Shown piece by piece: positions 25,260-34,947 of a stretch of 64,000 bases of DNA. Origin of the DNA: Flavobacterium supellecticarium (lineage in GTDB: Bacteria; Bacteroidota; Bacteroidia; Flavobacteriales; Flavobacteriaceae); NCBI RefSeq assembly GCF_004801375.1, contig NZ_SSNZ01000008.1, forward strand, positions 1-64,000, written 5' to 3'. Position 1 is the first letter of the stretch, and every line of letters starts with the position of its first letter. Both the position numbers and the translations under genes were made by a program. The notes below the pieces were generated by a model. The model saw only the letters and a list, made by a program, of their open reading frames with translations, was not told the DNA's origin and did not search any database.

Positions 25260-28031
25260 ATGGATAGGTTTTCCTTTTTAAACGCGGCACACACTGCATT
25301 TTTTGCAGATTTATACGATCAATATTTACAAAATCCAGATAGCGTTGAACCAAGTTGGAGGAGCTTCTTCCAGGGGTTCGATTTTGCAAGCGAATATAGC
25401 GAAGGTCCGGTTGAGCAACTTACAGCAGTAGCCAATGGACAAGCCGATTGTTCTATTGTTTCGGACAAATTACAAAAAGAATTTAATGTTTTAAAATTGA
25501 TTGATGGTTATCGTACCCGAGGTCATTTGTTTACCAAAACAAACCCGGTTCGCGACAGACGAATTTTTACGCCGTCATTGGCAATTGAAAATTTTGGATT
25601 AACCACAGCTGATCTAAATACTGTTTTCGATGCAGCGCGGGTAGTAAACCTTAACCCATGTACGCTTCAGGAAATTTTAAACCACCTGAATAAAGTATAC
25701 TGCGAGTCTATCGGAGTGGAATATATGTATATCCGTGACCCGGAAGTGATCGAATGGATTCAGAAAAGACTGGACATTAACGACAATCACCCGAGTTTTA
25801 ATGCGGATCAGAAAAAAAGAATCCTTAAAAAATTAAACGAAGCGGTTTCTTTCGAAAACTTCCTTCATACGAAATACGTTGGACAAAAACGTTTCTCATT
25901 GGAAGGATGTGAGTCGGCGATTCCGGCATTGGATGCTTTGATCGAGACGGCAGCTGAAAAAGGAGTGGAGCAGTTTGTAATGGGGATGGCACACCGTGGT
26001 CGTTTGAATGTATTGGCAAACGTTTTCGGAAAAGCAACTCAGGATATCTTCTCGGAATTTGACGGAAAAGATTATGACGATGATGCCTTGTTCGATGGAG
26101 ACGTAAAATACCACTTGGGATTAACAGCCAACCGTACCACACAAACCGGAAAAAATATCAATATTAACCTGGCGCCAAACCCGTCGCACCTGGAAACAGT
26201 TGGAGCGGTAATAGAAGGTATTGCCAGAGCCAAACAGGATCGTTATTTCCCGAACGATACGGCAAAAGTATTGCCAATCGCCGTTCATGGTGATGCCGCA
26301 GTAGCCGGACAGGGAATTGTATACGAAATCGTTCAGATGGCAAAACTGGACGGTTATAAAACCAATGGAACGATTCACTTAGTGATCAATAATCAGGTTG
26401 GATTTACAACGAATTATTTAGATGCGCGTTCGTCTACGTACTGTACGGATATTGCCAAAGTGACCTTGTCGCCGGTACTACACGTAAATGCAGATGATGC
26501 AGAAGCAGTAGTGCACGCGATGTTGTTCGCCTTGGATTACCGTATGGAATTTGGTTCTGACGTATTTATCGATCTTTTAGGATATAGAAAATATGGCCAT
26601 AACGAAGGTGACGAGCCTCGTTTTACACAGCCGCAACTTTATAAAATCATCTCAAAACATAAAAATGCAAGAGATATTTATGCCGAGAAATTAAAAGCGG
26701 AAAATGTAATCGACAGTAACTATGTTGGTGCATTGGAAGCCGAATATAAGGCAGGATTGGAAGAGAATCTGGAAGCTTCCCGTAAAAAAGATTTAACGAT
26801 CATCACACCGTTTATGCAGGATGAATGGAAAGGATTTGAGCAGGTGAGTGATGAAGGAATGTTACAGAAATTCGATACGAAAGTAGACAAAGCAGTCTTA
26901 ACTGATATTGCTAAAGTTGTAACTGAATTACCGTCTGATAAGAAATTTATCAGCAAAATCCAGAAACTGATTAACGACAGAAAAACCATGTTCTTCGAAA
27001 CGGACAAGTTAGACTGGGCAATGGGCGAAATGTTAGCCTATGGTTCCCTGTTAACCGAAGGATACGATGTGCGTATCTCCGGTCAGGACGTAGAACGAGG
27101 AACCTTCTCACACCGTCATGCGGTGGTTAAAGTGGAAGATTCAGAAGAAGAAGTGGTATTGTTAAACCAGTTAAAAGATCAAAAAGGAAAATTCTATATC
27201 TATAACTCACTATTATCGGAATACGGAGTTGTAGGTTTTGATTACGGATATGCATTGGCTAGCCCGAATACCTTAACAATCTGGGAAGCACAGTTCGGAG
27301 ATTTCTCGAATGGAGCGCAGATCATGATTGATCAGTATATTTCGGCTGCAGAAGACAAATGGAACAACCAAAACGGATTGGTAATGTTGTTACCGCACGG
27401 ATACGAAAACCAGGGTGCAGAACACTCTTCGGCCCGTATGGAGCGTTATTTGCAGTTGTGTGCCAAACACAATATGTATGTAGCGGATTGTACCACTCCG
27501 GCGAACTTCTTCCACTTGTTGCGCAGACAAATGGTGACGAAATTCCGTAAACCGTTGATCGTGTTTACACCGAAAAGTTTATTGCGTCATCCGTTAGCGG
27601 TTTCTTCGGTAGCAGAATTTGCAACTGGAAGCTTCCAGGAAGTGATCGACGACGTAACAGTAAACCCGAACGAGGTAAAATCGGTTGTTTTCTGTACGGG
27701 TAAATTCTACTACGATCTATTGGCCGAAAGAGAAGAAAAAGGAAGAAACGATGTGGCTTTGGTACGAATCGAGCAATTATTCCCGTTACCGGTTGAACAA
27801 TTAAAAGAAGTATTGGCGAAATATCCGAATGCCGACGATTTCGTTTGGGCACAGGAAGAACCGAAAAACATGGGAGCTTACGGCTATATGCTAATGAATT
27901 TTAACGAAGTGAAATTCCGTTTAGCATCGCCAAAAGCATACAGTGCGCCGGCAGCAGGAAGTTATACCCGTTCCAAAAAACGTCATGCCAATGCAATTGC
28001 GATGGTTTTTGACAAAAATTTATTCAATTAA
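25260..28031 (+). CDS. sucA: 2-oxoglutarate dehydrogenase E1 component
   Basis: The 923-residue thiamine-diphosphate enzyme decarboxylates 2-oxoglutarate and transfers the succinyl group to E2 lipoate in the citric acid cycle. It starts with the E2-binding N-terminal segment typical of E1o (FLNAAHTAFFADLYDQYLQ, then PSWRSFFQGF). It then shows GMAHRGRLNVL (about residue 242), the cofactor region HGDAAVAGQGIVYE, GYRKYGHNEGDEPRFTQP, and the C-terminal transketolase-like part with LLPHGYENQGAEHSSARMER. Length matches the family. The only close partner is sucB, 55 bp downstream; the E3 gene is elsewhere. Confidence 0.97.
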   Translation: MDRFSFLNAAHTAFFADLYDQYLQNPDSVEPSWRSFFQGFDFASEYSEGPVEQLTAVANGQADCSIVSDKLQKEFNVLKLIDGYRTRGHLFTKTNPVRDRRIFTPSLAIENFGLTTADLNTVFDAARVVNLNPCTLQEILNHLNKVYCESIGVEYMYIRDPEVIEWIQKRLDINDNHPSFNADQKKRILKKLNEAVSFENFLHTKYVGQKRFSLEGCESAIPALDALIETAAEKGVEQFVMGMAHRGRLNVLANVFGKATQDIFSEFDGKDYDDDALFDGDVKYHLGLTANRTTQTGKNININLAPNPSHLETVGAVIEGIARAKQDRYFPNDTAKVLPIAVHGDAAVAGQGIVYEIVQMAKLDGYKTNGTIHLVINNQVGFTTNYLDARSSTYCTDIAKVTLSPVLHVNADDAEAVVHAMLFALDYRMEFGSDVFIDLLGYRKYGHNEGDEPRFTQPQLYKIISKHKNARDIYAEKLKAENVIDSNYVGALEAEYKAGLEENLEASRKKDLTIITPFMQDEWKGFEQVSDEGMLQKFDTKVDKAVLTDIAKVVTELPSDKKFISKIQKLINDRKTMFFETDKLDWAMGEMLAYGSLLTEGYDVRISGQDVERGTFSHRHAVVKVEDSEEEVVLLNQLKDQKGKFYIYNSLLSEYGVVGFDYGYALASPNTLTIWEAQFGDFSNGAQIMIDQYISAAEDKWNNQNGLVMLLPHGYENQGAEHSSARMERYLQLCAKHNMYVADCTTPANFFHLLRRQMVTKFRKPLIVFTPKSLLRHPLAVSSVAEFATGSFQEVIDDVTVNPNEVKSVVFCTGKFYYDLLAEREEKGRNDVALVRIEQLFPLPVEQLKEVLAKYPNADDFVWAQEEPKNMGAYGYMLMNFNEVKFRLASPKAYSAPAAGSYTRSKKRHANAIAMVFDKNLFN

Positions 28032-28086
28032 ATTGTACATTTGAAATTCAGATAAAAATAACAACACCTTATAAAATTATATACCG

Positions 28087-29301
28087 ATGATTTTAGAAAT
28101 GAAAGTCCCTTCACCGGGGGAATCGATCACAGAAGTTGAAATCGCAACGTGGTTGGTAAAAGACGGAGATTATGTAGAAAAAGATCAGGCTATTGCAGAG
28201 GTTGATTCCGATAAGGCAACCCTGGAATTACCAGCGGAAGCGAGTGGTATTATTACCCTTAAAGCAGAAGAAGGTGATGCCGTTGCAGTAGGTCAGGTAG
28301 TTTGTTTAATCGATACAGGAGCCGCAAAACCGGAAGGTGGCGCAGCAGCACCTGCAAAAGAAGAAAAAGCAGCTGAGGCTCCAAAAGCGGAAGCTCCAAA
28401 AGCAGCTCCGGCAGCTACTACATATGCTACAGGAACACCATCTCCGGCAGCACGAAAAATTCTTGATGAGAAAAACATTCAGCCTGCAGAAATCGTTGGT
28501 ACAGGTAAAGGTGGAAGAATTACAAAAGAAGATGCGGTAAATGCAGTTCCGTCTATGGGTACGCCTACAGGTGGAAGCAGAGGATCGGAAAGAACAAAAT
28601 TATCCATGTTACGTCGTAAAGTAGCGGAAAGGCTGGTTTCTGCTAAAAACGAAACAGCTATGTTGACAACGTTCAACGAAGTGGATATGAGTGCGATCTA
28701 TGCCTTACGCGAAGAATATAAAGAAGCTTTCAAAGCAAAACATGGATTGGGATTAGGATTTATGTCTTTCTTTACAAAAGCGGTTACAAGAGCCTTACAG
28801 CTATATCCGGATGTAAACTCAATGATCGATGGACAAGAAAAAATTTCTTACGATTTTTGTGATATTTCCGTAGCGGTTTCTGGTCCGAAAGGATTAATGG
28901 TACCGGTTGTACGTAATGCAGAATTGTTGACTTTCAGAGGTGTGGAAGCAGAAATCAAACGTTTGGCGATTCGTGCACGTGACGGACAAATCACTGTGGA
29001 TGAAATGACAGGTGGTACATTTACGATTTCAAACGGAGGTGTATTTGGAAGTATGTTGTCAACACCAATCATCAACCCGCCACAATCCGGTATTTTAGGA
29101 ATGCACAATGTGGTAGAACGCGCGGTAGTTAAAAACGGTCAGATCGTTATTGCTCCTGTGATGTTTGTAGCCTTGTCATATGATCATAGAATTATTGATG
29201 GCCGTGAATCTGTTGGATTCTTAGTGGCTGTAAAAGAAGCGTTGGAAAACCCGGTAGAAATCTTAATGGATAACAATCCTAAAAAAGCTCTTGAGCTATA
29301 A
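28087..29301 (+). CDS. sucB: 2-oxoglutarate dehydrogenase E2, dihydrolipoyl succinyltransferase
   Basis: The 404-residue core subunit has three parts in order. The lipoyl domain has the lipoylated lysine at position 43 in EVDSDKATLE. After an Ala/Pro/Glu-rich linker (residues 80-115) comes the peripheral subunit-binding domain (TPSPAARKILDEKNI, about 117-150). The acyltransferase domain contains the catalytic His367 and Asp371 in SYDHRIIDGRE. A single lipoyl domain and the length fit the succinyl type. It follows sucA with a 55-bp gap and is closed by a strong terminator. Confidence 0.96.
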   Translation: MILEMKVPSPGESITEVEIATWLVKDGDYVEKDQAIAEVDSDKATLELPAEASGIITLKAEEGDAVAVGQVVCLIDTGAAKPEGGAAAPAKEEKAAEAPKAEAPKAAPAATTYATGTPSPAARKILDEKNIQPAEIVGTGKGGRITKEDAVNAVPSMGTPTGGSRGSERTKLSMLRRKVAERLVSAKNETAMLTTFNEVDMSAIYALREEYKEAFKAKHGLGLGFMSFFTKAVTRALQLYPDVNSMIDGQEKISYDFCDISVAVSGPKGLMVPVVRNAELLTFRGVEAEIKRLAIRARDGQITVDEMTGGTFTISNGGVFGSMLSTPIINPPQSGILGMHNVVERAVVKNGQIVIAPVMFVALSYDHRIIDGRESVGFLVAVKEALENPVEILMDNNPKKALEL

Positions 29302-29321
29302 ATACGATTTTCCGATACGAT

Positions 29322-29350
29322 AAAAAACCACGCATTTTGCGTGGTTTTTT
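29322..29350 (+). terminator. Terminator of sucA-sucB
   Basis: A 12-bp perfect stem (AAAAAACCACGC with GCGTGGTTTTTT) closes a 5-base loop and ends in seven T residues. It lies 21 bp past the sucB stop. Confidence 0.9.
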
Positions 29351-29427
29351 TATGCCTGTAATCGAACCGATTTAAAAAAGATTAAATAACCTTTAAAAGA
29401 AAAAATACGAACAGAAGCAAAAAACAA

Positions 29428-29435
29428 TATTTTTG
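29428..29435 (+). promoter_or_regulatory. Possible -7 element for the MFS gene
   Basis: TATTTTTG matches TAnnTTTG and lies 26 bp before the start codon. No TTTG box is seen at the expected distance, so support is weak. Confidence 0.3.
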
Positions 29436-29461
29436 TGACGGATTAAGTAAGAAAAAAATAA

Positions 29462-30679
29462 ATGAAACAGAAACAAAAATCGGCAGCGATTGGTTTTATA
29501 TTTATAACCATGCTCATCGATATTACCGGTTGGGGGATTATTATTCCGGTTATCCCTAAGCTGATCGAAGAGCTAATACACGGAGATGTCAGTGTGGCCT
29601 CCAAATATGGCGGATGGCTGACATTTGCCTATGCCTTTACTCAATTTATTTTCGCCCCGGTAATCGGAAACCTAAGCGATAAATATGGACGAAGACCCAT
29701 TATATTGGTTTCCCTTTTGGGATTTGCACTGGATTATTTGCTGTTGTCGTTTGCGCCAACCATCACCTGGTTGTTTATAGGACGGATTTTGGCCGGTATC
29801 ACCGGAGCGAGTATTACCACAGCCTCAGCTTATATTGCCGATATCAGCACCACTGAAGACCGGGCAAAGAACTTCGGAATGATAGGAGCGGCTTTTGGCC
29901 TCGGATTTATCATCGGACCGGTAATTGGTGGTGTATTGGGACAATATGGCGCTCGGGTTCCGTTTTATGCGGCTGCCGTTTTGTGTGCAATCAACTTCCT
30001 GTATGGATTATTTGTTCTTCCGGAGTCGCTGAGTAAAGAAAACCGCCGTCCTTTCGATTGGAAAAGAGCAAACCCGGTAGGATCGTTGTTAAACCTGAAA
30101 AAATACCCGTCTTTAATCGGATTGGTGGTATCCATGACGATATTGTACATTGCGGCACACGCCGTTCACAGTAACTGGAGTTTCTTTACGATGTACCGTT
30201 TCCATTGGGACGAAAAAATGGTCGGGATTTCATTAGGAGCCATTGGATTACTGGTTGGTTTGGTTCAGGGAGGTTTAATCCGTTGGATCAATCCAAAACT
30301 TGGAAATGAGAAAAGTATTTATGTGGGGATGTTTTTGTATACCATCGGAATGTTCCTTTTTGCCTTTGCCTATGAAGGCTGGATGATGTTGATGTTCCTG
30401 GTGCCATACTGTTTGGGAGGTATCGCCGGTCCGGCATTACAATCGGTAATCACAAGTCATGTGCCACCAACGGAACAAGGTGAGTTACAGGGAACCTTAA
30501 CGAGTTTGATGAGTGTAACGTCGATTATCGGTCCGCCTTTAATGACCAATACGTTTTACTTTTTTACCCACGACGAAGCGCCATTCCAATTTCCGGGTGC
30601 GCCCTTTTTGTTGGGAGGAACTCTAATGTTGATCAGTACGATAATATCCTACTCGGTATTCCGGAAAGGAAAATTATAA
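29462..30679 (+). CDS. MFS exporter of the Tet-like (DHA1) group
   Basis: This 405-residue membrane protein shows the 12-helix major facilitator pattern. Motif A is visible as [18 protein letters not shown] (about residues 69-86), and motif C-like glycine-rich helix as [16 protein letters not shown] (about 141-156), which marks drug/H+ antiporters. N-terminal [19 protein letters not shown] resembles the TetA family opening. It likely exports a small compound; a tetracycline substrate cannot be claimed. It is a single-gene unit with a shared terminator at its 3' end. Confidence 0.88.
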   Translation: MKQKQKSAAIGFIFITMLIDITGWGIIIPVIPKLIEELIHGDVSVASKYGGWLTFAYAFTQFIFAPVIGNLSDKYGRRPIILVSLLGFALDYLLLSFAPTITWLFIGRILAGITGASITTASAYIADISTTEDRAKNFGMIGAAFGLGFIIGPVIGGVLGQYGARVPFYAAAVLCAINFLYGLFVLPESLSKENRRPFDWKRANPVGSLLNLKKYPSLIGLVVSMTILYIAAHAVHSNWSFFTMYRFHWDEKMVGISLGAIGLLVGLVQGGLIRWINPKLGNEKSIYVGMFLYTIGMFLFAFAYEGWMMLMFLVPYCLGGIAGPALQSVITSHVPPTEQGELQGTLTSLMSVTSIIGPPLMTNTFYFFTHDEAPFQFPGAPFLLGGTLMLISTIISYSVFRKGKL

Positions 30680-30697
30680 ATAGTATATGTTTACAAT

Positions 30698-30733
30698 AAA
30701 AAACCTGTCGGGACGTGTTCTGACAGGTTTTTT
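30698..30733. terminator. Bidirectional terminator
   Basis: A 12-bp stem (AAAAAACCTGTC with GACAGGTTTTTT) encloses a 12-base loop between the convergent MFS gene and the next minus-strand gene. T runs are present in both directions. Confidence 0.85.
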
Positions 30734-30738
30734 GTTTT

Positions 30739-31563
30739 TCAGGCCTCAATTTTCTGAAGCATATTAAGTGAAGCTTCCAAACTGAGATTGTGGTAGTTGG
30801 GATTGTAATTGTCCCAGATTTTCCAGGTGTTATGTTTTTTCTTGATAAAATACGTCTGTAGATCTACTTTGTTATAGGTATTGCTAATCGTACCGGTTGC
30901 GTCGCGCCATTCCAGATTCCAGCGTTCTTTAGCGGAAATTACGGTCAGTGTATCGTCAATACGCGTAATCCGGAAATCATAAATTTCGAATTTCGACCGA
31001 TTGTTATCGTTGTTTAAAAAGAGGTTTAATTTAGCATATTTTTCCAATAATCCGGTGATACGTTGGGTTAACGGACCGTCTTCAAAAATAAAATCCGATA
31101 AACGACTGAGGTTTACTTCAGGAAGTTTTAACAGACATTGAAATTCATCTTCACAAAATTGGTGGAGAAGATGTTCAAAATAGGCAGTATGTTCATCATT
31201 ACTATCGAATAACGAAATGGGATGTATTCTCTCCTTATGATTTGCGATAAAACTATTGAGAGAAGCATAACCGATAAAAATAGCCAGTTTGTCCAAGGTT
31301 TTTAGAAAACGCAAATCGGAGTTTTCTTTAGTCTCATAATCATTAGTGAAAATACGGTGTAAGGTGGTACTTGAAATAGTGGTTCCCAATTCGTTTTTTC
31401 GATTTCCCTGTAAGTATTCCGAGCGCGATAAGGCATCGGCTATAATCTCCGAAAGGATTATATACTGGGCTCGTTTCCATGATTTGACACTAGATAAGGT
31501 ACTGTTAAGAACGGAAGGATGGGTTTGAATTCCTTTTTTGAGTTGCTCAATAATCAGTTTCAT
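30739..31563 (-). CDS. Unknown protein with possible HTH-like N-terminus and NTF2-like C-terminus
   Basis: The 274-residue protein has no signal peptide or membrane helix. Residues 1-110 are helical and include ISSTTLHRIFTNDY followed by LDKLAIFIGYASLNSFI. That pattern recurs in flavobacterial proteins with an N-terminal DNA-binding-like helical module, so a regulator is possible. Residues 150-265 look like an alpha+beta NTF2/SnoaL-type domain (FEIYDFRITRIDDTLTVIS, then YFIKKKHNTWKIWDNY). Neither domain is certain. It is a single gene between a terminator and a 293-bp AT-rich gap in which I see no other feature beyond the next gene's terminator. Confidence 0.7.
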   Translation of the reverse strand: MKLIIEQLKKGIQTHPSVLNSTLSSVKSWKRAQYIILSEIIADALSRSEYLQGNRKNELGTTISSTTLHRIFTNDYETKENSDLRFLKTLDKLAIFIGYASLNSFIANHKERIHPISLFDSNDEHTAYFEHLLHQFCEDEFQCLLKLPEVNLSRLSDFIFEDGPLTQRITGLLEKYAKLNLFLNNDNNRSKFEIYDFRITRIDDTLTVISAKERWNLEWRDATGTISNTYNKVDLQTYFIKKKHNTWKIWDNYNPNYHNLSLEASLNMLQKIEA

Positions 31564-31829
31564 TTTTTAGTTAAGATTGGGTTAGATTTTAATTTATTTT
31601 GGGTTCAGTGTCATTAAATAAAATAAATCAGTTTGAGCTTTTTTATTGGTTAATTAGTGGTTGTTTTAACAAAAAAACATGTAAATATAAATAAATTTAA
31701 CGAATTTGTTTGCTGTTTTATTTTGTCTTTTTAATGTGAAATAATTTAATATTTAGCCGATTGAGAAATGAAAATGGATGTAAAGAGATAGGAAATAGTT
31801 GAAATAAAATGCAGGAAGTAGTATAAAAA

Positions 31830-31850
31830 AGCCTCCGTATCAGGGAGGCT
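31830..31850 (-). terminator. Terminator of the first Fn3/T9SS gene
   Basis: A 7-bp stem (AGCCTCC with GGAGGCT) closes a 7-base loop and is followed by a T run on the minus strand. The same stem occurs after the paralogous gene at 33276-33295. Confidence 0.8.
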
Positions 31851-31856
31851 AGTTCG

Positions 31857-33200
31857 TTATTCTTTTACGATTTTAAAGGTCTTATTTTGACCGTGTATAG
31901 CGATTTTAACCAAATATACCCCTTGGGAAAGAGTCGAAAAATCGATTTCATAAAGATTGGAATTTACGTTGCGTTCGAAAACGATCTGACCTAACAGATT
32001 GGAAACGGTAATCCCGGTAAAAGTTTCCGGATTCGAAATCGTCAGGCTGTGGGTAACCGGGTTGGGGTAAAGGCGTAATTTTTGAAAAGTAAAATCGGAA
32101 TTACGCAGTGTTACGTTTGTGGTAATGCTAAAAGGAGGACATGCGGATTGTATCGGGATAATCGTTATCGTATGATTGCCTGCGGCCACATTTTGAAAAA
32201 CAGGACTGCTTTGTACCGGACCGTTGTCCATTTGATATTGGAAGCTATCAGGGTTATCTATTGTAACGGTAACCGTCTGATTGTTTACGGTCGCTGTTGC
32301 AGTAAGGGTAGCGGGTGGTGATAAAGTTGCTGTTGCTGTCGACTGGCAGCCATTGGTACGGTTGGTAACCGTTACGCTATACATACCAGGAGTAGCCGTA
32401 CTATAAGAGCTACCGGTAGCCCCGTTAATAGGATCATTGCCCTTGAGCCATACAAAATCGTATTCCGTATCAGACAATTGGGTGTCGAAAAGGTGCGGTG
32501 TACTGGTTTGTGTGCCCGGATTAAAACAGAGCGTAGCGTCGTGTAGCGTCACTTCCGGTGTTGGAAGTGCGATGAGAGTTAACCAATTAAAGTGAGCACA
32601 ACGCCCAACAGGACTGTACACTTTGACGATAATAGTCGATTGAAATGGAGTCGTATTCGTATAGCTTTCCGGATTGGTTATCAGGTCCTCATCATTACCG
32701 ATTATATTGGAAACCCTATAATAAGCAACCGAATAAAAGGAAGGATCCAACCCTGTTAAAATAAGGCTGCTATGGGCAGTAAGGTTGAAGGTAGCAAATC
32801 CGTCATTGTTGGTATCGCAAACCGATAAATCGGGTATAGGCAAAGCAACAGGTATGGTAGTAATGACATCCAGACGTGGCGTCCAGCTGCTACTTTCCGA
32901 TGCAGAACATTTTGCACGTACATAAAAATCGTAAGAAGTACATTGTTCAAGATCGGTAAAAGTAAACGGATTGGAGGAGGTAATGATACCGGTAGCAGAA
33001 ACCGTAGGAGCGGGACTCCCATGCGGGAGCTTAATAATTTCCCATTGTGTTTCACTACCAGTGGATATCGATTGAAGCGATATGGAGGTAGAGGTGCTTG
33101 CTACAGGAAGTACGATTGAAGGTGCGGGACAATTTTGTCCGGACACACAATTGCTGATCAATATAAAAAGGATTGCTATAAAATAGTAGTTTTTTTTCAT
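31857..33200 (-). CDS. Secreted Fn3-domain protein with T9SS sorting tail (paralogue 1)
   Basis: The 447-residue protein opens with a signal peptide (MKKNYYFIAILFILISNCVSG). A fibronectin-III-like domain follows (residues 25-120, TQWEIIKLPHG... and CTSYDFYVRAKCS). Next are two Ig/gliding-motility-like segments, with YSTATPGMYSVTVTNRTNGC in outline. The C-terminal type A sorting domain has LRLYPNPVTHSLTISNPETF, then the lysine-ended tail FKIVKE. It is therefore exported by T9SS and probably surface-attached. The next upstream gene is a clear paralogue with the same signal, Fn3 start and tail. Function is unknown; adhesion or matrix is a guess. Confidence 0.88.
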   Translation of the reverse strand: MKKNYYFIAILFILISNCVSGQNCPAPSIVLPVASTSTSISLQSISTGSETQWEIIKLPHGSPAPTVSATGIITSSNPFTFTDLEQCTSYDFYVRAKCSASESSSWTPRLDVITTIPVALPIPDLSVCDTNNDGFATFNLTAHSSLILTGLDPSFYSVAYYRVSNIIGNDEDLITNPESYTNTTPFQSTIIVKVYSPVGRCAHFNWLTLIALPTPEVTLHDATLCFNPGTQTSTPHLFDTQLSDTEYDFVWLKGNDPINGATGSSYSTATPGMYSVTVTNRTNGCQSTATATLSPPATLTATATVNNQTVTVTIDNPDSFQYQMDNGPVQSSPVFQNVAAGNHTITIIPIQSACPPFSITTNVTLRNSDFTFQKLRLYPNPVTHSLTISNPETFTGITVSNLLGQIVFERNVNSNLYEIDFSTLSQGVYLVKIAIHGQNKTFKIVKE

Positions 33201-33275
33201 AATTACTGGTTTTCAGTAGGATTTTTTTAAATTTACTAAAAAAACTTACAATATTTGTGTAAATATTAAAAAAAA

Positions 33276-33295
33276 AGCCTCCATATTGGGAGGCT
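33276..33295 (-). terminator. Terminator of the second Fn3/T9SS gene
   Basis: The same 7-bp stem AGCCTCC/GGAGGCT as at 31830 closes a 6-base loop with a T run on the minus side. It separates the two paralogous genes into their own transcripts. Confidence 0.8.
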
Positions 33296-33301
33296 AGTTC
33301 T

Positions 33302-34891
33302 TTATTCTTTTACGACTTTAAAAGTCTTACTTTGATTGTTGGCGGTGATCCGAACCAGGTATATTCCTTTAGAAAGAGAGGAAAAATCAACTTCATAAAG
33401 ATTAGAATCTACGTTGCGGTCGAAAACAATTTGTCCCAACAGATTCGAAACGGTAATTCCGGTAAACGCTTCCGGATTTGAAACAGTAAGACTATTGGTA
33501 ACCGGATTCGGATAATAGGTTAATTTCTTGAAGTTAAAATCATCATTACCCAATGCCGTTAATTGAGCGGTTACCGCCAAACGATTCGGACTTTCAATAC
33601 CATTAATAGTTTGCGACGCATAATAAGTGGTATTATGCGTTAAAACGGTTGTTAAAGGTAGTGGTGTTTGTGTTGAAGCTGTTAAGCCGGGAGCCGAAGG
33701 GGTACTATACCATTTAATATTTTGTCCGCTTATAACCAGATGGGCTAAGGTTTGCCCCTGTGTGAACGTTTGTGTTGATTGTCCCCGTGGAGCCGAAGGC
33801 GTGGTTACCTGTACCGTTAGATATAAAGGTGAACAACTGGAATTGAGAGGAATCACAGCGATACTGTGTGTTCCTAAGCTTATATTTTCAAAGATATTGC
33901 TCAATTGCGCCGGTTCATTATCGATCTGATACTGATAGTTTCCGGGTCCGGTAGTATTGATTGTAATTGTTTGATCATCTATATAAGCAGTGGCATTTAC
34001 AGCGCTTGAATAGGTTAATAAGGTTGAGGCCATGGCGGTACAACCTGTAACGATGTTTTCTACGGAAACAACATAAGTGCCTTCAGTTGTGGCAGAAAAT
34101 GAATTTGCGGTTGCTCCGGCAATGATCACGCCATTTTTATACCATTGAAATGCATATCCATTGGCTGGTAAATTGGTGTTGATGGTGTAAGGAGTTGCTG
34201 TGCTGTTTGTCTGGTTGTAGCAGATTTGACCGGTTGGTGGCAAATAAACATTAGGACCTTGTGTTACTCTGATGTAAAAATAGGCAATCGCAAAACATCC
34301 CGAAGTATTGTTTTCAACCCGGACATAAATCTGCATTTGTTGCGGATTAATATTGGTATAGTTTGTTGGTGAGGCCAAAGCTGATGAGTTGGAATAAGCA
34401 TCCGTTATGGTTTCAAAATAACTTACCGTATATTCGGAAGGGTTAAGCCCGTATAATATGGCGTAATTGTTTGAAGTTAAGTCGAATGTTGCAAAACCGC
34501 TCATGTTGGCATCACAGGTTTCCAGATCCGGAATATCGGAATTAAGTCCTAAGACGGTCGTAAAAGGTAATGCCGCCGACCAATTGCTGCTTTGTGTTGG
34601 CGAACAAACGGCTTTTATATAGGCATTATACGTGGTACATCCGATAAGATTGGTCACTACGTAAGGATTGCTGGTTACGATGGTTCCGACTGTATTACTG
34701 TTTGGAGGAGCTGTTCCGGCGGGCGTGACATAGACTTCCCATTGTGTTTCGTTGGCTCCTGTCCAATTCATCACAGCGGAATTTGAGGTAATATTGACCA
34801 CTGAAACATTGCTCGGTACAGGACAGGTCTGACCAATAACGATCGTAGTTAATAATGATACGAGTAAGGAAAATAAGTAGTTTTTCTTCAT
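33302..34891 (-). CDS. Secreted Fn3-domain protein with T9SS sorting tail (paralogue 2)
   Basis: This 529-residue paralogue of the downstream gene has a signal peptide (MKKNYLFSLLVSLLTTIVIG). An Fn3-like domain comes next (NSAVMNWTGANETQWEVYV, GCTTYNAYIKAVCS), then the repeated central segments, and an extra Ig-like block (GQNIKWYSTPSAPGLTAST) absent from the other copy. The type A tail has YYPNPVTNSLTVSNPEAF and FKVVKE. The two tails are nearly identical over about 75 residues. The extra block and the repeated terminator point to tandem duplication followed by a domain gain or loss. Confidence 0.88.
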   Translation of the reverse strand: MKKNYLFSLLVSLLTTIVIGQTCPVPSNVSVVNITSNSAVMNWTGANETQWEVYVTPAGTAPPNSNTVGTIVTSNPYVVTNLIGCTTYNAYIKAVCSPTQSSNWSAALPFTTVLGLNSDIPDLETCDANMSGFATFDLTSNNYAILYGLNPSEYTVSYFETITDAYSNSSALASPTNYTNINPQQMQIYVRVENNTSGCFAIAYFYIRVTQGPNVYLPPTGQICYNQTNSTATPYTINTNLPANGYAFQWYKNGVIIAGATANSFSATTEGTYVVSVENIVTGCTAMASTLLTYSSAVNATAYIDDQTITINTTGPGNYQYQIDNEPAQLSNIFENISLGTHSIAVIPLNSSCSPLYLTVQVTTPSAPRGQSTQTFTQGQTLAHLVISGQNIKWYSTPSAPGLTASTQTPLPLTTVLTHNTTYYASQTINGIESPNRLAVTAQLTALGNDDFNFKKLTYYPNPVTNSLTVSNPEAFTGITVSNLLGQIVFDRNVDSNLYEVDFSSLSKGIYLVRITANNQSKTFKVVKE

Positions 34892-34947
34892 AAAGCCAAA
34901 TGGTTGCTAATTTGACTTTAAAACTACTAAAAAATTACGAATAGCGA

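Noticed and set aside
25825..26142. Minus-strand frame opposite sucA
   Set aside because: Antisense to a conserved enzyme, His/Arg-rich shadow composition.
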